From contig BFEA01000526.1 of NCBI GenBank assembly GCA_003427395.1, positions 551,217-590,967 on the forward strand: a stretch of DNA of 39,751 nucleotides. Reading direction: 5' to 3'. The translations under genes were made by a program, and so were the position numbers. The notes under the pieces are model-generated. The model saw nothing but the letters and a program-made list of their open reading frames with translations, had not been told where the DNA came from and searched no databases. Of the stretch, positions 22,401 to 27,540 are shown one piece after another. Position 1 is the first letter of the stretch; every line of letters begins with the position of its first letter. The stretch comes from Chara braunii. Its lineage: Eukaryota; Streptophyta; Charophyceae; Charales; Characeae.

Positions 22401-25400
22401 GTAATAGTGGTCACATACGTTCTCTAAAGTACTAGTGTGATTATGCCCTCGGTGAGGCTTTCCCCGGGATCATTGATCCCGAGTTAGTCTTTTTTTTTTT
22501 TGTTTCCTTTATCTTTTTCGTGCCATCTGCTGGCATGAGGTACAAGATTTCAGTTTCAAGGTAGGCTGGTACTGGTACCTCCCTCGAAGGAAACAAGTTC
22601 AGACAACAACATACATCGGAGATCGCAGGCTCGGAAGAAAACAATTTTTTTTTGCGTTTGTCAATTTAGCGTCCTATGGACTGGTGGTTTAATGACCGGA
22701 TCATGACTTGGAATCCAGATGGTATCACGTCACATCGACAAAGAAAAGGTAATGCAACTATTCCCTCATTATCTGAGGTTGGCAGAGGATTGGGATGAAA
22801 CGTGGGTGTGTGCTTTGTTACTGAACCCATGAATGGCGCTTGTTGTTTGGGCAGGCCACAGTCCCACCTCCGCAGGTGGTGCAGGAAGTGTACATTGGAC
22901 GGTGGCGCAGAGTGCATGTGAAAAGATCAGCGAGCGGAATGACTCCTCCCACAAAGATGTATTCCAAACTGTACGCGGAGTTCGAGAGGTCAAAGGTTTC
23001 CTACGGCGTTGGGTATGAGACGACGTTGGCGGATGTGAGCTATGCTTTTACCGTGGCGCTGCGAAGGGCGATGCTGAGCAGCCGCAATCCAGGGGCATGT
23101 CTTCCGCCGCCACCTCCCAAGAAAGAAAGGAACCTCCCGTGGTGGGATGACGTTCGGTACTATGTGCATGGAGAGAACACTGTCGTACTCAAGGACTTGA
23201 AGTGGTATACTCTTGCAACTGCGGACCCGTACGAAGAGGAACAGCTGATGCTGATTACGAACTCGTGCTTGAAGGCCGTTCATACGGCGGGGAAAGTGGC
23301 CATCACTTCAGAGAAGTTTCGTGCTCAGGTCAGCAGCCGCGACTTGATTGTGGGGGATGCAGGGAGCCAAGGTTTTCCAGATGATTCGAACAGGCCTGTG
23401 TTCCTTGAGTCTCCCATCTTTATCCTGAACATCGATATGAAGTGGCAGTGTGACTCGGGAGACCCTTTCAACCATTATCTACATGCGTTGCCCGAGGAGC
23501 TCGTCCCGAGGCCTTACTTGTATGACCCTTTCCGGTCGACAGCCATGACCTTAGGGTGGGAGTTTAAACTCAGGCCATTTTCCACGATGTTAGAAGAGGA
23601 CTCAGGGTCGGACTTGGAGGAGGGACCTTGCTACGACGAGTCTCCAGAGGATATTGCATCCATCCAGCCTGTGTTGGATGCAGATCCGACCAGGCCGACG
23701 ATGCAAAGGCCGCACCGTACGAGAGGCTCCCGACGTAGTTCTTTTGGCAATGGCATTACAGATATAGATGTCCCTTTTCCGAAGGAGCCCACTGTGCATC
23801 TGGGCCCACATAATGTTGTGTGGGTCCGTGCTCTCTGGGATCTTCTCTACTATCCACCGATGAAGATAAGAATGTTCGCAAGGTGGCCACGATTTGGAAT
23901 ACCGAGATATCCGAGGTCGGGAAACTTGTCGATGGACAAGCTGATGATCGAGATGATGATGCGTGTGGACGCAAAGCCAGCAGTGATCAAACATGTGTCG
24001 ATTACAGAGCATGACCCAGCAGGCGGTTTGGTATTTCTGGCCGATGAGTTCAAGTACGAGGTTCTTTATAGCCGGCACAGTGGGAAACCTGGAGTAGAGG
24101 TGACTGCGGTCACGCTTGCAAAGCAAGCGGCCGCTGAGCCGACGAAGGATCCTCGTGCTCGAACTGATGCCTTGGATTGTGTGTTCCAAGGACTCGACCT
24201 GTTGATGCTCAAGGCTATTCTGCCCTATAGATCAGGTGCTGGCCAAACCGAGGCCGATCTTTTTGCCAATCAGAGGTTCGACAAATTAATGGATGTTTCA
24301 GAGTCAGCGTATGGAATGTTCGGAAGCTCGCCGACGATTCCGGGTTTGTGCTCAAAGCAGGAGGACAGGGAGTTCATGTTCTCAACCGATGCCATAACTA
24401 TAAGGAGACAATCGCCCAAGGCTGATCTCAACCTGTTGACGGAATGGAAGCTGGGGTTTTTGGCACGCAGGGCACATCCAGAATCGCGTCATGTAGGAAA
24501 CAGTGGGGGAAGTGGAAATGAAATGCCCTGGTCTGATGAGAGCGACGATGAGGCTGTGAGTGTTGCGCTAGCGGATGATTGCTTGAGAGTTCGCGTGTAC
24601 TACCTGAGATTGCTGTGGACTCTAAAGATTCGAGATGCAGTCTGGGCCTGGGCAGAGTCAATGGGAAAGGCGTTTGAAGGACCCAAGCCTTCCCCGGCAC
24701 GGCAGGTCGCCCAAAGAAAGAAACTTGAAGAAATGCATGCACAGCAGCTGCATGAACCGCTGAAAACGCTCTCCGAAGACAACAAGGCTATTCTTAAGGC
24801 CGGAAACGGGGCAAGCACTTGTGTGCCACCGGATACCACAGCGCAGCGTTGTGCTCCCATCACGGGTGGTCCGGAAACGTCAGCCGAAGGCTCGTTTCCA
24901 CCGTCAGGTATATTGTCAATTGGGTGCTTTTTGTCGCAAATGCAGAAGCCTTTGCCAATGCTGTGGTCCTTGGACTTGTAACAATCATGTTCCTTTCGTG
25001 GATCAGCACACACTGTTGGTACCTATGATTGTGCACATTTGCTCTCCGTCTGCTAATCATCGATCTGTTCTTTCTCTTTCCGGAGGCGGTTGCGCCGATT
25101 ACAGTTCAGTCTGCTTGAAATTGTGGTTCTTTTTCCACTCTGAGTGGGGACACTGCATTGCTAAGCGCACCACACTGGTGCACTGGTAAAAAATTATATT
25201 GGTTCTGGTTTTAGAGTCTCAGACTCCGTATATGGGGCTTGAAAATGATCATTGTTGGGGTTTTAGACTTGGTCTGCGTAGATTGATAGTGTCCTAGTTG
25301 ACTCTGCGGAAGTGGGCAAGAATTTGGAATGTAACTCACATTTTGTCTGACAGACGTTACATTGACGGCAATTCGATGCATTACTAGTATTTTGTTTTTC

Positions 25401-26016
25401 CCAGAAATGCCATCCTTGCGCAGGGGCCATGGTAATCTTCTCTGTATCGTTCCAATTTTAATGGATGTCCCGAAGGACGCAATTTAGTGCAGCATTATAT
25501 GTTTTTCGACTTTTATACTTTTTCTGTTGTTTTTTGGTTTCGTTTTTAATGTTGTTCATACTTGCTGTTGCGCTGGGGTGCTGGTAATTATGCTTCTGTT
25601 CTTTCTCTTTTTAGGGCTATTACATCGACTCCGGTTCAGTCGGCTGCTGGGGAGTATGGTTCTGTCCTGATTCTTCTTAGGGTCATCGCAGCTCTTCGCA
25701 CGCTTTGAACGCTGGTTAGGGCCTGGCCCCGCTGGTGGTTCATGCTTTTCAAATGGCCTCTGCCCCTTGATATGCGAGCCGTGTTCCAGATATCGAGTTT
25801 GTAGCCATGGAAAGTAGTCATCATAAAACAATGTGAATTCTTCAGAGTCATATGGAAGCATGAATTACTCTCTCTGAATTTTGTTGCCCTCTTGGCCTGG
25901 TTTGGAGGTGTGCAGTGATAGACCATGATGGCTCATCAAATGACGAAAGTAAGGTCCTGCACTTCACAGTCGATGTTCTCAAGCCGCAGTTCAACTTTCA
26001 CTCTGATGACGCCCAC
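3487..26016 (+). CDS. SABRE: SABRE/KIP-family bridge-like lipid transfer protein (BLTP2/Hobbit/FMP27), partial gene, nine exons seen
   Basis: This is a very large protein of the repeating beta-groove family, whose members bridge membranes at ER contact sites and move lipids. Arabidopsis SABRE and KIP affect directional cell expansion and tip growth (established for the family). The spliced reading frame gives about 2,000 residues against roughly 2,600 in land plants. Hallmarks seen are LSDLEIV near the start, WEPDVHL, RIGVLLE, PFQGWLD, GRWRRV...[51 protein letters not shown] and [14 protein letters not shown]. Every junction is GT-AG. All phases agree where testable: eight boundaries at phase 0, one intron at phase 2 (9513/10514) and one at phase 1 (24907/25916). 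Missing parts are the N-terminal anchor exon(s) upstream, a segment probably in the N gap, and the C-terminal exons, not seen up to 39751. No premature stop was found in the exons, so the gene looks intact. Confidence 0.93.
3932..4018 (-). mobile_element. Poly(A)-tailed retroposon-like fragment, copy 2
   Basis: Same layout as the fragment at 3079: on the minus strand GATGAGCAACCGGACTGTTG, a G/C run, GGGGCCATTG, then a tail of about 17 A. Confidence 0.45.
4047..4157. mobile_element. Foldback MITE copy 2 (111 bp)
   Basis: Left end CTACTGTCTTCACCTGAATA and right end ATTCGGGTGAAGACGGTAG are mirror images. The inner GCCCGGTCATTATCGC mirrors ATAATGACCGGGC. Same length as copy 1. AGA sits on both sides, but TA at each edge fits the other copies better. 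Confidence 0.8.
4915..5027. mobile_element. Foldback MITE copy 3
   Basis: Left ACCGTCTTCCCCTGAATAA and right ATTTGGGTGAAGACGGTAG form the terminal inverted repeat. Internal CGGTCATTATCCCTGTATCTGG is shared with the other copies. The right inner arm is more diverged than in copies 1 and 2. Confidence 0.75.
5245..5345 (+). other. tRNA-like A-box and B-box fragments
   Basis: GGTTCGAATCC (about 5257-5267) is a perfect pol III B-box / T-arm. TGGCGGAGTGG (about 5286-5296) matches an A-box / D-arm. Their order is reversed (B before A), so no cloverleaf can form. They could be the ends of two tandem tRNA-derived units or a SINE head remnant. Confidence 0.3.
5374..5640. repeat. Minisatellite of GGCCCTG...CAGCCTGAAA units
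   Basis: Diverged repeats of a roughly 45-bp unit containing GGCCCTGTGTCGTTTCAGCC and CTGAAAACAAGGGCCTACAG. AGGCC/GGCCT palindromes recur, so the tract can fold on itself. Confidence 0.6.
5718..5745 (+). promoter_or_regulatory. TATA-like box inside an 8-bp inverted repeat
   Basis: CGGGCCAG (5718-5725) and CTGGCCCG (5738-5745) flank CACTATATAAGA. The motif could be a transposon promoter or chance. No open frame of recognisable identity follows. Confidence 0.25.
5866..5935. repeat. 35-bp tandem duplication
   Basis: Two almost identical units (5866-5900 and 5901-5935), each containing TAGCAGTAGTCTTCAGCGCT followed by GGGCGCTA. Confidence 0.75.
5936..7714. other. Intron, middle part: nothing coding recognised
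   Basis: GA-rich patches lie at 5962 and 6078. Two diverged copies of a roughly 70-bp unit rich in GATGCACAC and CATGCGCA(T/C)GTAT lie at 7038-7180. A T/A run lies at 7364-7407. A hydrophobic open frame at 6361-6687 matches no family I know and lacks context, so it is not called. Confidence 0.45.
7715..7840. repeat. 63-bp tandem duplication
   Basis: 7715-7777 and 7778-7840 are nearly identical, each starting CAGCAGTCCGGTTGCTCATC. The start shares the ACCGGACTG-type motif with the retroposon fragments at 3079 and 3932. Confidence 0.85.
8150..8598. repeat. 241-bp tandem duplication with internal T-run and GGTCGGC palindromes
   Basis: The units start at 8150 and 8391. Each holds GGGTATACT(T/C)TCACTGGATTG, a long T-run, then a GC-rich part with CTGACCGGTAGGTGCCAACC. 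Unit 1 carries an extra self-complementary stretch (CAGCCGACAGGTCGGCTGG). T-run plus themed palindrome resembles the right halves of the 8-bp-TSD elements, but the shared core and terminal repeats are missing. Confidence 0.6.
8894..9146. repeat. Tandem duplication about 138 bp apart
   Basis: 8894-8970 and 9032-9109 share CTTGAGATATCATC, GAACTGACCGGCCCTAG and GAGAGCTGT(C/A)GCATTT. CTTCGATATGA recurs at 8981 and 9134. It ends about 90 bp before the next SABRE acceptor. Confidence 0.75.
9236..9513 (+). CDS. SABRE: SABRE exon
   Basis: 278 bp. The acceptor is CTGTGCAG and the donor GAG|GTGCGT after GAGAG. It enters at phase 0 and leaves after two bases of an Arg codon. The product begins [16 protein letters not shown] and ends [15 protein letters not shown]. 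This corresponds directly to the SABRE segment following the previous exon, so no intermediate exon is needed across the 5.5-kb intron. The exit phase matches the entry of the exon at 10514. Confidence 0.92.
9834..10384 (+). mobile_element. Nested cluster of 8-bp-TSD-type MITEs (copy A)
   Basis: Three left ends containing TAGGCTACCAGAG start at about 9834, 9902 and 9983. The unit 9983-10272 is complete: left TIR CTAGGCTACCAG, GGCCCGGG-themed arm, A/T-rich part, core (10083-10152), T-run, CCCGGG-themed arm, right TIR CTGGTAGCGTAG. A second core (10291-10361) follows without its own left end. The simplest reading is that the inner unit inserted between the left end at 9902 and that core, in a T-rich site, so its own TSD is hard to fix. 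It lies in the intron between the exons at 9236 and 10514. Confidence 0.8.
10514..10760 (+). CDS. SABRE: SABRE exon
   Basis: 247 bp. The acceptor is GGCTAG, supplying the third base of the split Arg codon, and the donor is GAG|GTAAGG (phase 0). The product starts [20 protein letters not shown], matching the SABRE strand with charged residues after the NVDL-type motif, and ends [11 protein letters not shown]. The SABRE residues expected next (the conserved FNLPKLDV-type segment) are not found in the visible sequence on either side of the N gap. Confidence 0.9.
10939..11594. other. GT microsatellite and assembly gap (625 N)
   Basis: A GT run reaches 10969 and bases 10970-11594 are N. The gap lies in the intron region between SABRE exons. 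It probably hides an exon of about 60-70 codons, because the expected protein segment is missing from the flanks. Confidence 0.95.
11595..11693. repeat. 44-bp tandem repeat at the gap edge
   Basis: 11595-11638 and 11639-11682 are identical, and the first 11 bp recur at 11683. The unit resembles sequence at 13060 and 22170. An exact repeat abutting N may be an assembly artefact. Confidence 0.8.
11885..11965 (+). CDS. SABRE: SABRE exon, tentative
   Basis: Twenty-seven codons between a good acceptor (CAATGCTTTTTCAG) and donor (CAG|GTATGT), phase 0 at both ends. The product is [20 protein letters not shown] followed by VSELSGQ. Joined to the exon at 14250, its SEL aligns with the SEI of land-plant SABRE just before the REAG...LEILKV segment. 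The exon is short and weakly conserved, so support comes from the splice sites, phase and position. Confidence 0.6.
12023..12064. repeat. 13-bp perfect hairpin
   Basis: AAATACAGCTGTC (12023-12035) and GACAGCTGTATTT (12052-12064) are exact reverse complements with a 16-nt loop. It follows a T-run. Function unknown. Confidence 0.8.
12447..12513 (-). other. tRNA-like pseudogene or SINE head
   Basis: The minus strand contains AAGCTCAGTTGGTAGAGC, a perfect tRNA D-arm with A-box, followed by TGTAA/TTACG as an anticodon stem. The T-arm is degenerate (TGGTTCATCTG) and the acceptor stem does not pair, so it is not a working tRNA. Confidence 0.5.
12826..12960. mobile_element. Diverged foldback MITE copy
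   Basis: Left CGTCCCCTAAACATAATGG and GGTCATTGTAGCTGTACCTGG mirror GTACAGTTACAATGACC and TTTGGGAGAAGGGG. Layout and many positions match copies at 451, 4047, 4915 and 21395, but the arms are longer and decayed. Confidence 0.5.
13236..13362. mobile_element. Small MITE with GGGYRTACTCACAC inverted ends
   Basis: GGGTGTACTCACAC (13239-13252) mirrors GTGTGAGTATGCCC ending at 13358. TTA precedes it and TTTA follows, which would suit a PIF/Harbinger-type 3-bp duplication. Related end sequences (GTGTGAGTACACCCT, GTGTGATTATGCCCT) lie near 22289 and 22436. Confidence 0.5.
13382..14045. mobile_element. 8-bp-TSD MITE copy C, CGTACG-themed, three cores
   Basis: The element 13390-14037 has perfect 11-bp terminal repeats CTGGGTAGCAC / GTGCTACCCAG and a perfect 8-bp target duplication GTTTCTCC (13382-13389 and 14038-14045). 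Both ends are built from GTACGCGTACG-like units. It carries two direct cores (about 13642-13715 and 13808-13895) and one inverted core (about 13468-13545), each recognisable by GGCAAAAGTTGTT-like and TGCATAACATA-like parts. No coding capacity. An 8-bp duplication points to hAT-type transposition. Confidence 0.88.
14122..14185. repeat. CTT microsatellite
   Basis: (TTC)n flanked on both sides by copies of AGGT(C/T)GTCTTTGTTCTT. Confidence 0.9.
14250..14327 (+). CDS. SABRE: SABRE exon (short)
   Basis: Twenty-six codons, phase 0 at both ends. The acceptor is TCTATGCAG, with an alternative CTGCAG ending at 14282, also in frame. The donor is GAG|GTATAA. The product [20 protein letters not shown] is followed by IFLVVE. 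It matches the SABRE segment of the form REAG-S-LEILKV-VVSSVYIPVQ in spacing and hydrophobic pattern. Confidence 0.75.
15649..15773 (+). pseudogene. U6 snRNA retrocopy 1 (5'-truncated) with 10-bp target duplication
   Basis: 15659-15740 matches U6 from CATCCG to the 3' end (GAGAAATGGTCC), followed by nine T. The ACAGAGA box and the AGC triad (ATTAGCATGG) are intact. The 5' stem-loop (GTCCCTTCGGGGAC-type) is missing. A perfect 10-bp direct repeat CAAGAAAATT flanks it (15649-15658 and 15764-15773), with an A-rich piece before the second copy. No plant USE was recognised upstream. This reads as a LINE-mobilised, 5'-truncated pseudogene rather than a U6 gene. Confidence 0.85.
16285..16427. repeat. 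GA and GATA microsatellites
   Basis: (GA)n from 16285 to 16354, then (GATA)n to about 16400, then (GA)n again. Confidence 0.97.
16961..17314 (+). mobile_element. 8-bp-TSD MITE copy D, GAACGTGTTCG-themed
   Basis: The element 16969-17306 has terminal repeats CTGCGTAGCA / TGCTACGCAG and a perfect 8-bp target duplication TTTTCCGG (16961-16968 and 17307-17314). Both arms are built from CGAACGTGTTCG-like units. One core (about 17100-17215) has GCGTTTGGCTAAGAATTTG, ACTCCAAGGCGAAAGTTG, a TTTCAGATTTTT run and a displaced ATAACAT. It lies in the intron before the exon at 17634. Confidence 0.88.
17634..18140 (+). CDS. SABRE: SABRE exon
   Basis: 169 codons, phase 0 at both ends. The acceptor is GATGCATGCAG and the donor AGA|GTAAGT. 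The first half ([15 protein letters not shown]...) is an acidic, low-complexity linker that is longer than in land plants. The second half carries [13 protein letters not shown] and [20 protein letters not shown], matching the VKLGGTQCN and VSAPEMTV-type segments of SABRE. An internal alternative acceptor (CCTGCAG at 17640) would break the phase. Confidence 0.9.
18174..18457 (+). mobile_element. 8-bp-TSD MITE copy B, CCCGGG-themed
   Basis: The element 18182-18449 (268 bp) has perfect 12-bp terminal repeats CTAGGCTACCAG / CTGGTAGCCTAG and a perfect 8-bp target duplication GACAAAAG (18174-18181 and 18450-18457). The left arm is GGCCCGGGG...CCGGCCGGGCC and the right arm CCACCCGGGACCCGGGCGG. The core at about 18280-18350 has TTTGGTGAAGAATTTTGATG, AGGCAAAAGCTGTT and TTCTGCATAACATA. 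It is the cleanest copy and starts only 41 bp after a SABRE exon. Confidence 0.92.
18743..19020. repeat. Tandem duplication spanning a SABRE 3' splice site
   Basis: A unit of about 140 bp starts at 18743 (CGCATGTTTACCGAG) and again at 18881 (CGCATGTTCACTGAG). Each includes GATGGGCAG plus the first roughly 55 bp of the following exon. The upstream copy therefore carries a decoy acceptor at 18817-18819, but its exon part has an extra base and soon meets a stop, so only the second acceptor (18961-18963) gives the SABRE protein. Confidence 0.85.
18964..21330 (+). CDS. SABRE: SABRE exon, 789 codons (largest seen)
   Basis: Phase 0 at both ends, with acceptor GATGGGCAG and donor CAG|GTGCGA. It starts [11 protein letters not shown], completing the YR|AYSQ join expected from plant SABRE. 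Recognisable stretches in order are [20 protein letters not shown] (about 19050), [26 protein letters not shown] (about 19870), an acidic linker, [20 protein letters not shown] (about 20180) with [32 protein letters not shown] (about 20520), [17 protein letters not shown] (about 20707) and [10 protein letters not shown] at the end. These match the middle third of SABRE/KIP. Uninterrupted and well conserved. The downstream intron begins at once. Confidence 0.96.
21331..22854. other. Intron: foldback copy 4 and repeat fragments
   Basis: Holds a foldback element (21395-21515), a diverged foldback-like piece (22165-22225) and two similar end motifs, GTGTGAGTACACCCT and GTGTGATTATGCCCT (22289, 22436), resembling the ends of the small MITE at 13236. 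No coding sequence recognised. Confidence 0.5.
21395..21515. mobile_element. Foldback MITE copy 4
   Basis: Left ACTACCGTCTTCCCCGGAAT mirrors TTTTGGGGAAGACGGTGGTAG. The inner GTTATCGCTGTATCTAGAC mirrors GCAGCTATAATG. Slightly longer than copies 1 and 2. Confidence 0.75.
22855..24907 (+). CDS. SABRE: SABRE exon with FMP27 GFWDK-type and WPPW-type regions
   Basis: 2,053 bp. The acceptor is TTTGGGCAG (phase 0) and the donor CAG|GTATAT, leaving one base of a Val codon. Order of landmarks: [55 protein letters not shown] and [17 protein letters not shown] (the FMP27 GFWDK-like region). Then [48 protein letters not shown] with [20 protein letters not shown]. Then [50 protein letters not shown] and [16 protein letters not shown]. 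This is the most conserved part of the family. The last 60 residues are a low-complexity linker, as in land plants. Confidence 0.96.
24908..25915. other. Intron: U6 fragment
   Basis: Contains U6 retrocopy 2 (25410-25478). Two stretches (25062-25135 and 25592-25665) look like an old duplication sharing GTTCTTTCTCTTT, GGTTCAGTC and TGGTTCT. No further exon is required by the phases. Confidence 0.5.
25368..25491 (-). pseudogene. U6 snRNA retrocopy 2 (3'-truncated)
   Basis: The minus strand at 25478-25410 begins GTCCTTCGGGACATCC and matches U6 through CCCCTGCGCAAGGATG. The 3' third is absent and replaced by unrelated A-rich sequence. The catalytic AGC triad reads ACC (GATTACCATGG), so it cannot be functional. 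GCAATT(C/T)(G/A)(A/G)TGCA occurs on both sides (25368-25380, 25479-25491), 10 of 13 identical with only transitions, a possible aged target duplication. A U6-plus-other chimaera from template switching is one explanation for the changed 3' part. Confidence 0.75.
25916..26016 (+). CDS. SABRE: SABRE exon (last one seen)
   Basis: 101 bp. The acceptor GGTGTGCAG supplies two bases of the split Val codon, and the donor is CAC|GTAAGT (phase 0). The product [20 protein letters not shown] continues into [14 protein letters not shown], matching the SABRE NVIEPQFNLHSEEAN-type motif. The following SABRE segment (GRFLLAA-type, then the C-terminal Apt1-like part) was not found before 39751, so the next intron exceeds 13.7 kb or the locus is interrupted. 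Confidence 0.92.
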
Positions 26017-26123
26017 GTAAGTTTTTCTCTCATGGACGCAACCTCGCTGTTTCTTACGTCTTTGTGGTGTCCCACTCAGCAGCTCCAGAAATGGGTTTGT
26101 GGGCCTGAACGAGAACACACACA

Positions 26124-26155
26124 GTCGGTGAAAGTCCGACAAAACAGTGTGGCAC
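26124..26155 (+). other. Decayed relative of the hammerhead-like element
   Basis: GTCGGTGAAAGTCCGAC is followed by AAAACAGTGTGGCACAG, nearly the same as 602-635 (stem II, loop, GAAAC region and downstream). Stem II is intact, but GAAAC reads AAAAC and CTGATGA is lost. Confidence 0.55.
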
Positions 26156-26212
26156 AGTCGTGCTTTTTTTTTTTAGTGTATAGTGAATATGACAACACAC
26201 TGTGACGCACAC

Positions 26213-26290
26213 ACACAAAGAAAACGAAAAAGAAAATGACAAAGACAAAGACAAAGACAAAGACAAAAAAAGTTGAAAAAAACACTTTTT
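26213..26290. repeat. GACAAA repeat and A-rich tract
   Basis: (GACAAA)n at about 26239-26268 within an A-rich stretch. Confidence 0.8.
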
Positions 26291-26405
26291 AGTATTTACC
26301 TTCTTTGTATGTTCATGAGAGGTTTGCCTCCTGGAATCGCATATCGAGCTTCTTGTCTGCTCTCAGTCAGCATAGTCATTCCTTTGAAGCCAAGACAGTC
26401 TTTTA

Positions 26406-26549
26406 CCCTTCTGTCTGTCGCGTTTTCTTTTCTTTTCTTTTTTTGGATCATTTCTTGATTTATGTGTGTCATCCTTGCGCAGGGGCCATGCTAATCTCCT
26501 CTGTATCAATCCAATTTTAACGGATGTCCTGGAGGACCCCTTTTGTCTG
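26406..26549 (-). pseudogene. U6 snRNA retrocopy 3 (near full length, A-rich tail, target duplication)
   Basis: Minus strand 26537-26445 covers nearly the whole of U6, from GTCCTCCAGGACATCCG to AAATCAAGAAATGATCC. The 3' end is followed by AAAAAAAG and (AAAAG)n, not by the T-run a pol III gene needs. CCCTTCTGTCTG (26406-26417) and CCCTTTTGTCTG (26538-26549) flank the whole, 11 of 12 identical. The ACAGAGA box reads ACAGAGG, while ATTAGCATGG is intact. A-tail plus target duplication marks it as a retroposed pseudogene. Confidence 0.9.
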
Positions 26550-26645
26550 GGAGAGCGGTGCTGTCCAAATATATAAACCATAACCATGCCCTTCTCTCTC
26601 TCTCTCTCTCTTGAAGGAGGAGGGAGAAAGAAGGACGCGAAATCT

Positions 26646-26678
<33 letters not shown>

Positions 26679-26799
26679 AAGCAGGAGAAGGGAAGAGGAG
26701 AGAAGAGGGGAGAAAGACGAGGAGAAAGGAGGATGAGAAATCTGCTCTCCCTCTTGAAGGAGTAGGAGAAGAGAAGAGGAAAAGAAGTACTATAAATCT

Positions 26800-26864
<65 letters not shown>

Positions 26865-27540
26865 CGCTCTGTGCAACAGTAGCTAGCTCTGGACGAGGTT
26901 TGAAGTCTGCAGATGTTGATGAAATCCCGTCTCTGCAAAAAGTCGCCACGAAAAACACGATGGAAAAAAGTAGCTCCAGTCCTCATGCAGACAAATATCT
27001 CCCTGCAACTGTCTCCTTTGTGTTGCATGTCAGGATAAGTGGTATCCTTCTGTTAATTGCCTCCAGTCTGCAAAAAGTCACCACGAAAAACACAATGGGA
27101 AAAAGTAGCTCCAGTCCTCATGCAGAGGAATATCTCCCTACAACTCTCTCCTTTGTGTTGCATGTCAGGATACATGGTCTCCTTGTGCTAATTGCCTCCA
27201 GCAACAGTATGCCTAAGATGTCTGTGTGGGAGAGCAGCGCTCTCCAAACATAGCGACCATAACCATGTCCTTCTCTCTCTCTCTCTCTCTGAAAAGAGGA
27301 GCAGAAGAGAGAAAAGAAGAAAGAACGACAAGAACTCGTTCTCTTCCCTCTCTCTCTCTGTGAAAAGAGGAGGAGAAATAACGACAAGAACTTTCTTTCT
27401 CTTTCTCTCTCTTTCTCTCTCTTTCTCTCTTTCACTCCTCTCTCTTTCTCTCTCTTTATCACTCTCTGTCTCTCTCTCTCTCTCTGAAAGGAGGAGAAGA
27501 GAAGAGGAGAAAGAACGACAATAACTCCCTCTGTTACGAT
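26549..27540. repeat. CT/GA microsatellite-minisatellite block with 135-bp duplication
   Basis: Units of AAATCTGCTC + (TC)n + TTGAAGGAGGAGAAG occur at 26589-26872, and CTCTCTGAAAAGAGGAG-type units at 27270-27540. Between them a 135-bp unit is duplicated (starting about 26933 and 27068; CTGCAAAAAGTC(G/A)CCACGAAA). GGGAGAGC(G/A)G(T/C)GCT(G/C)TCCAAA precedes both CT blocks (26549, 27227), so the whole module has been duplicated. Confidence 0.8.
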
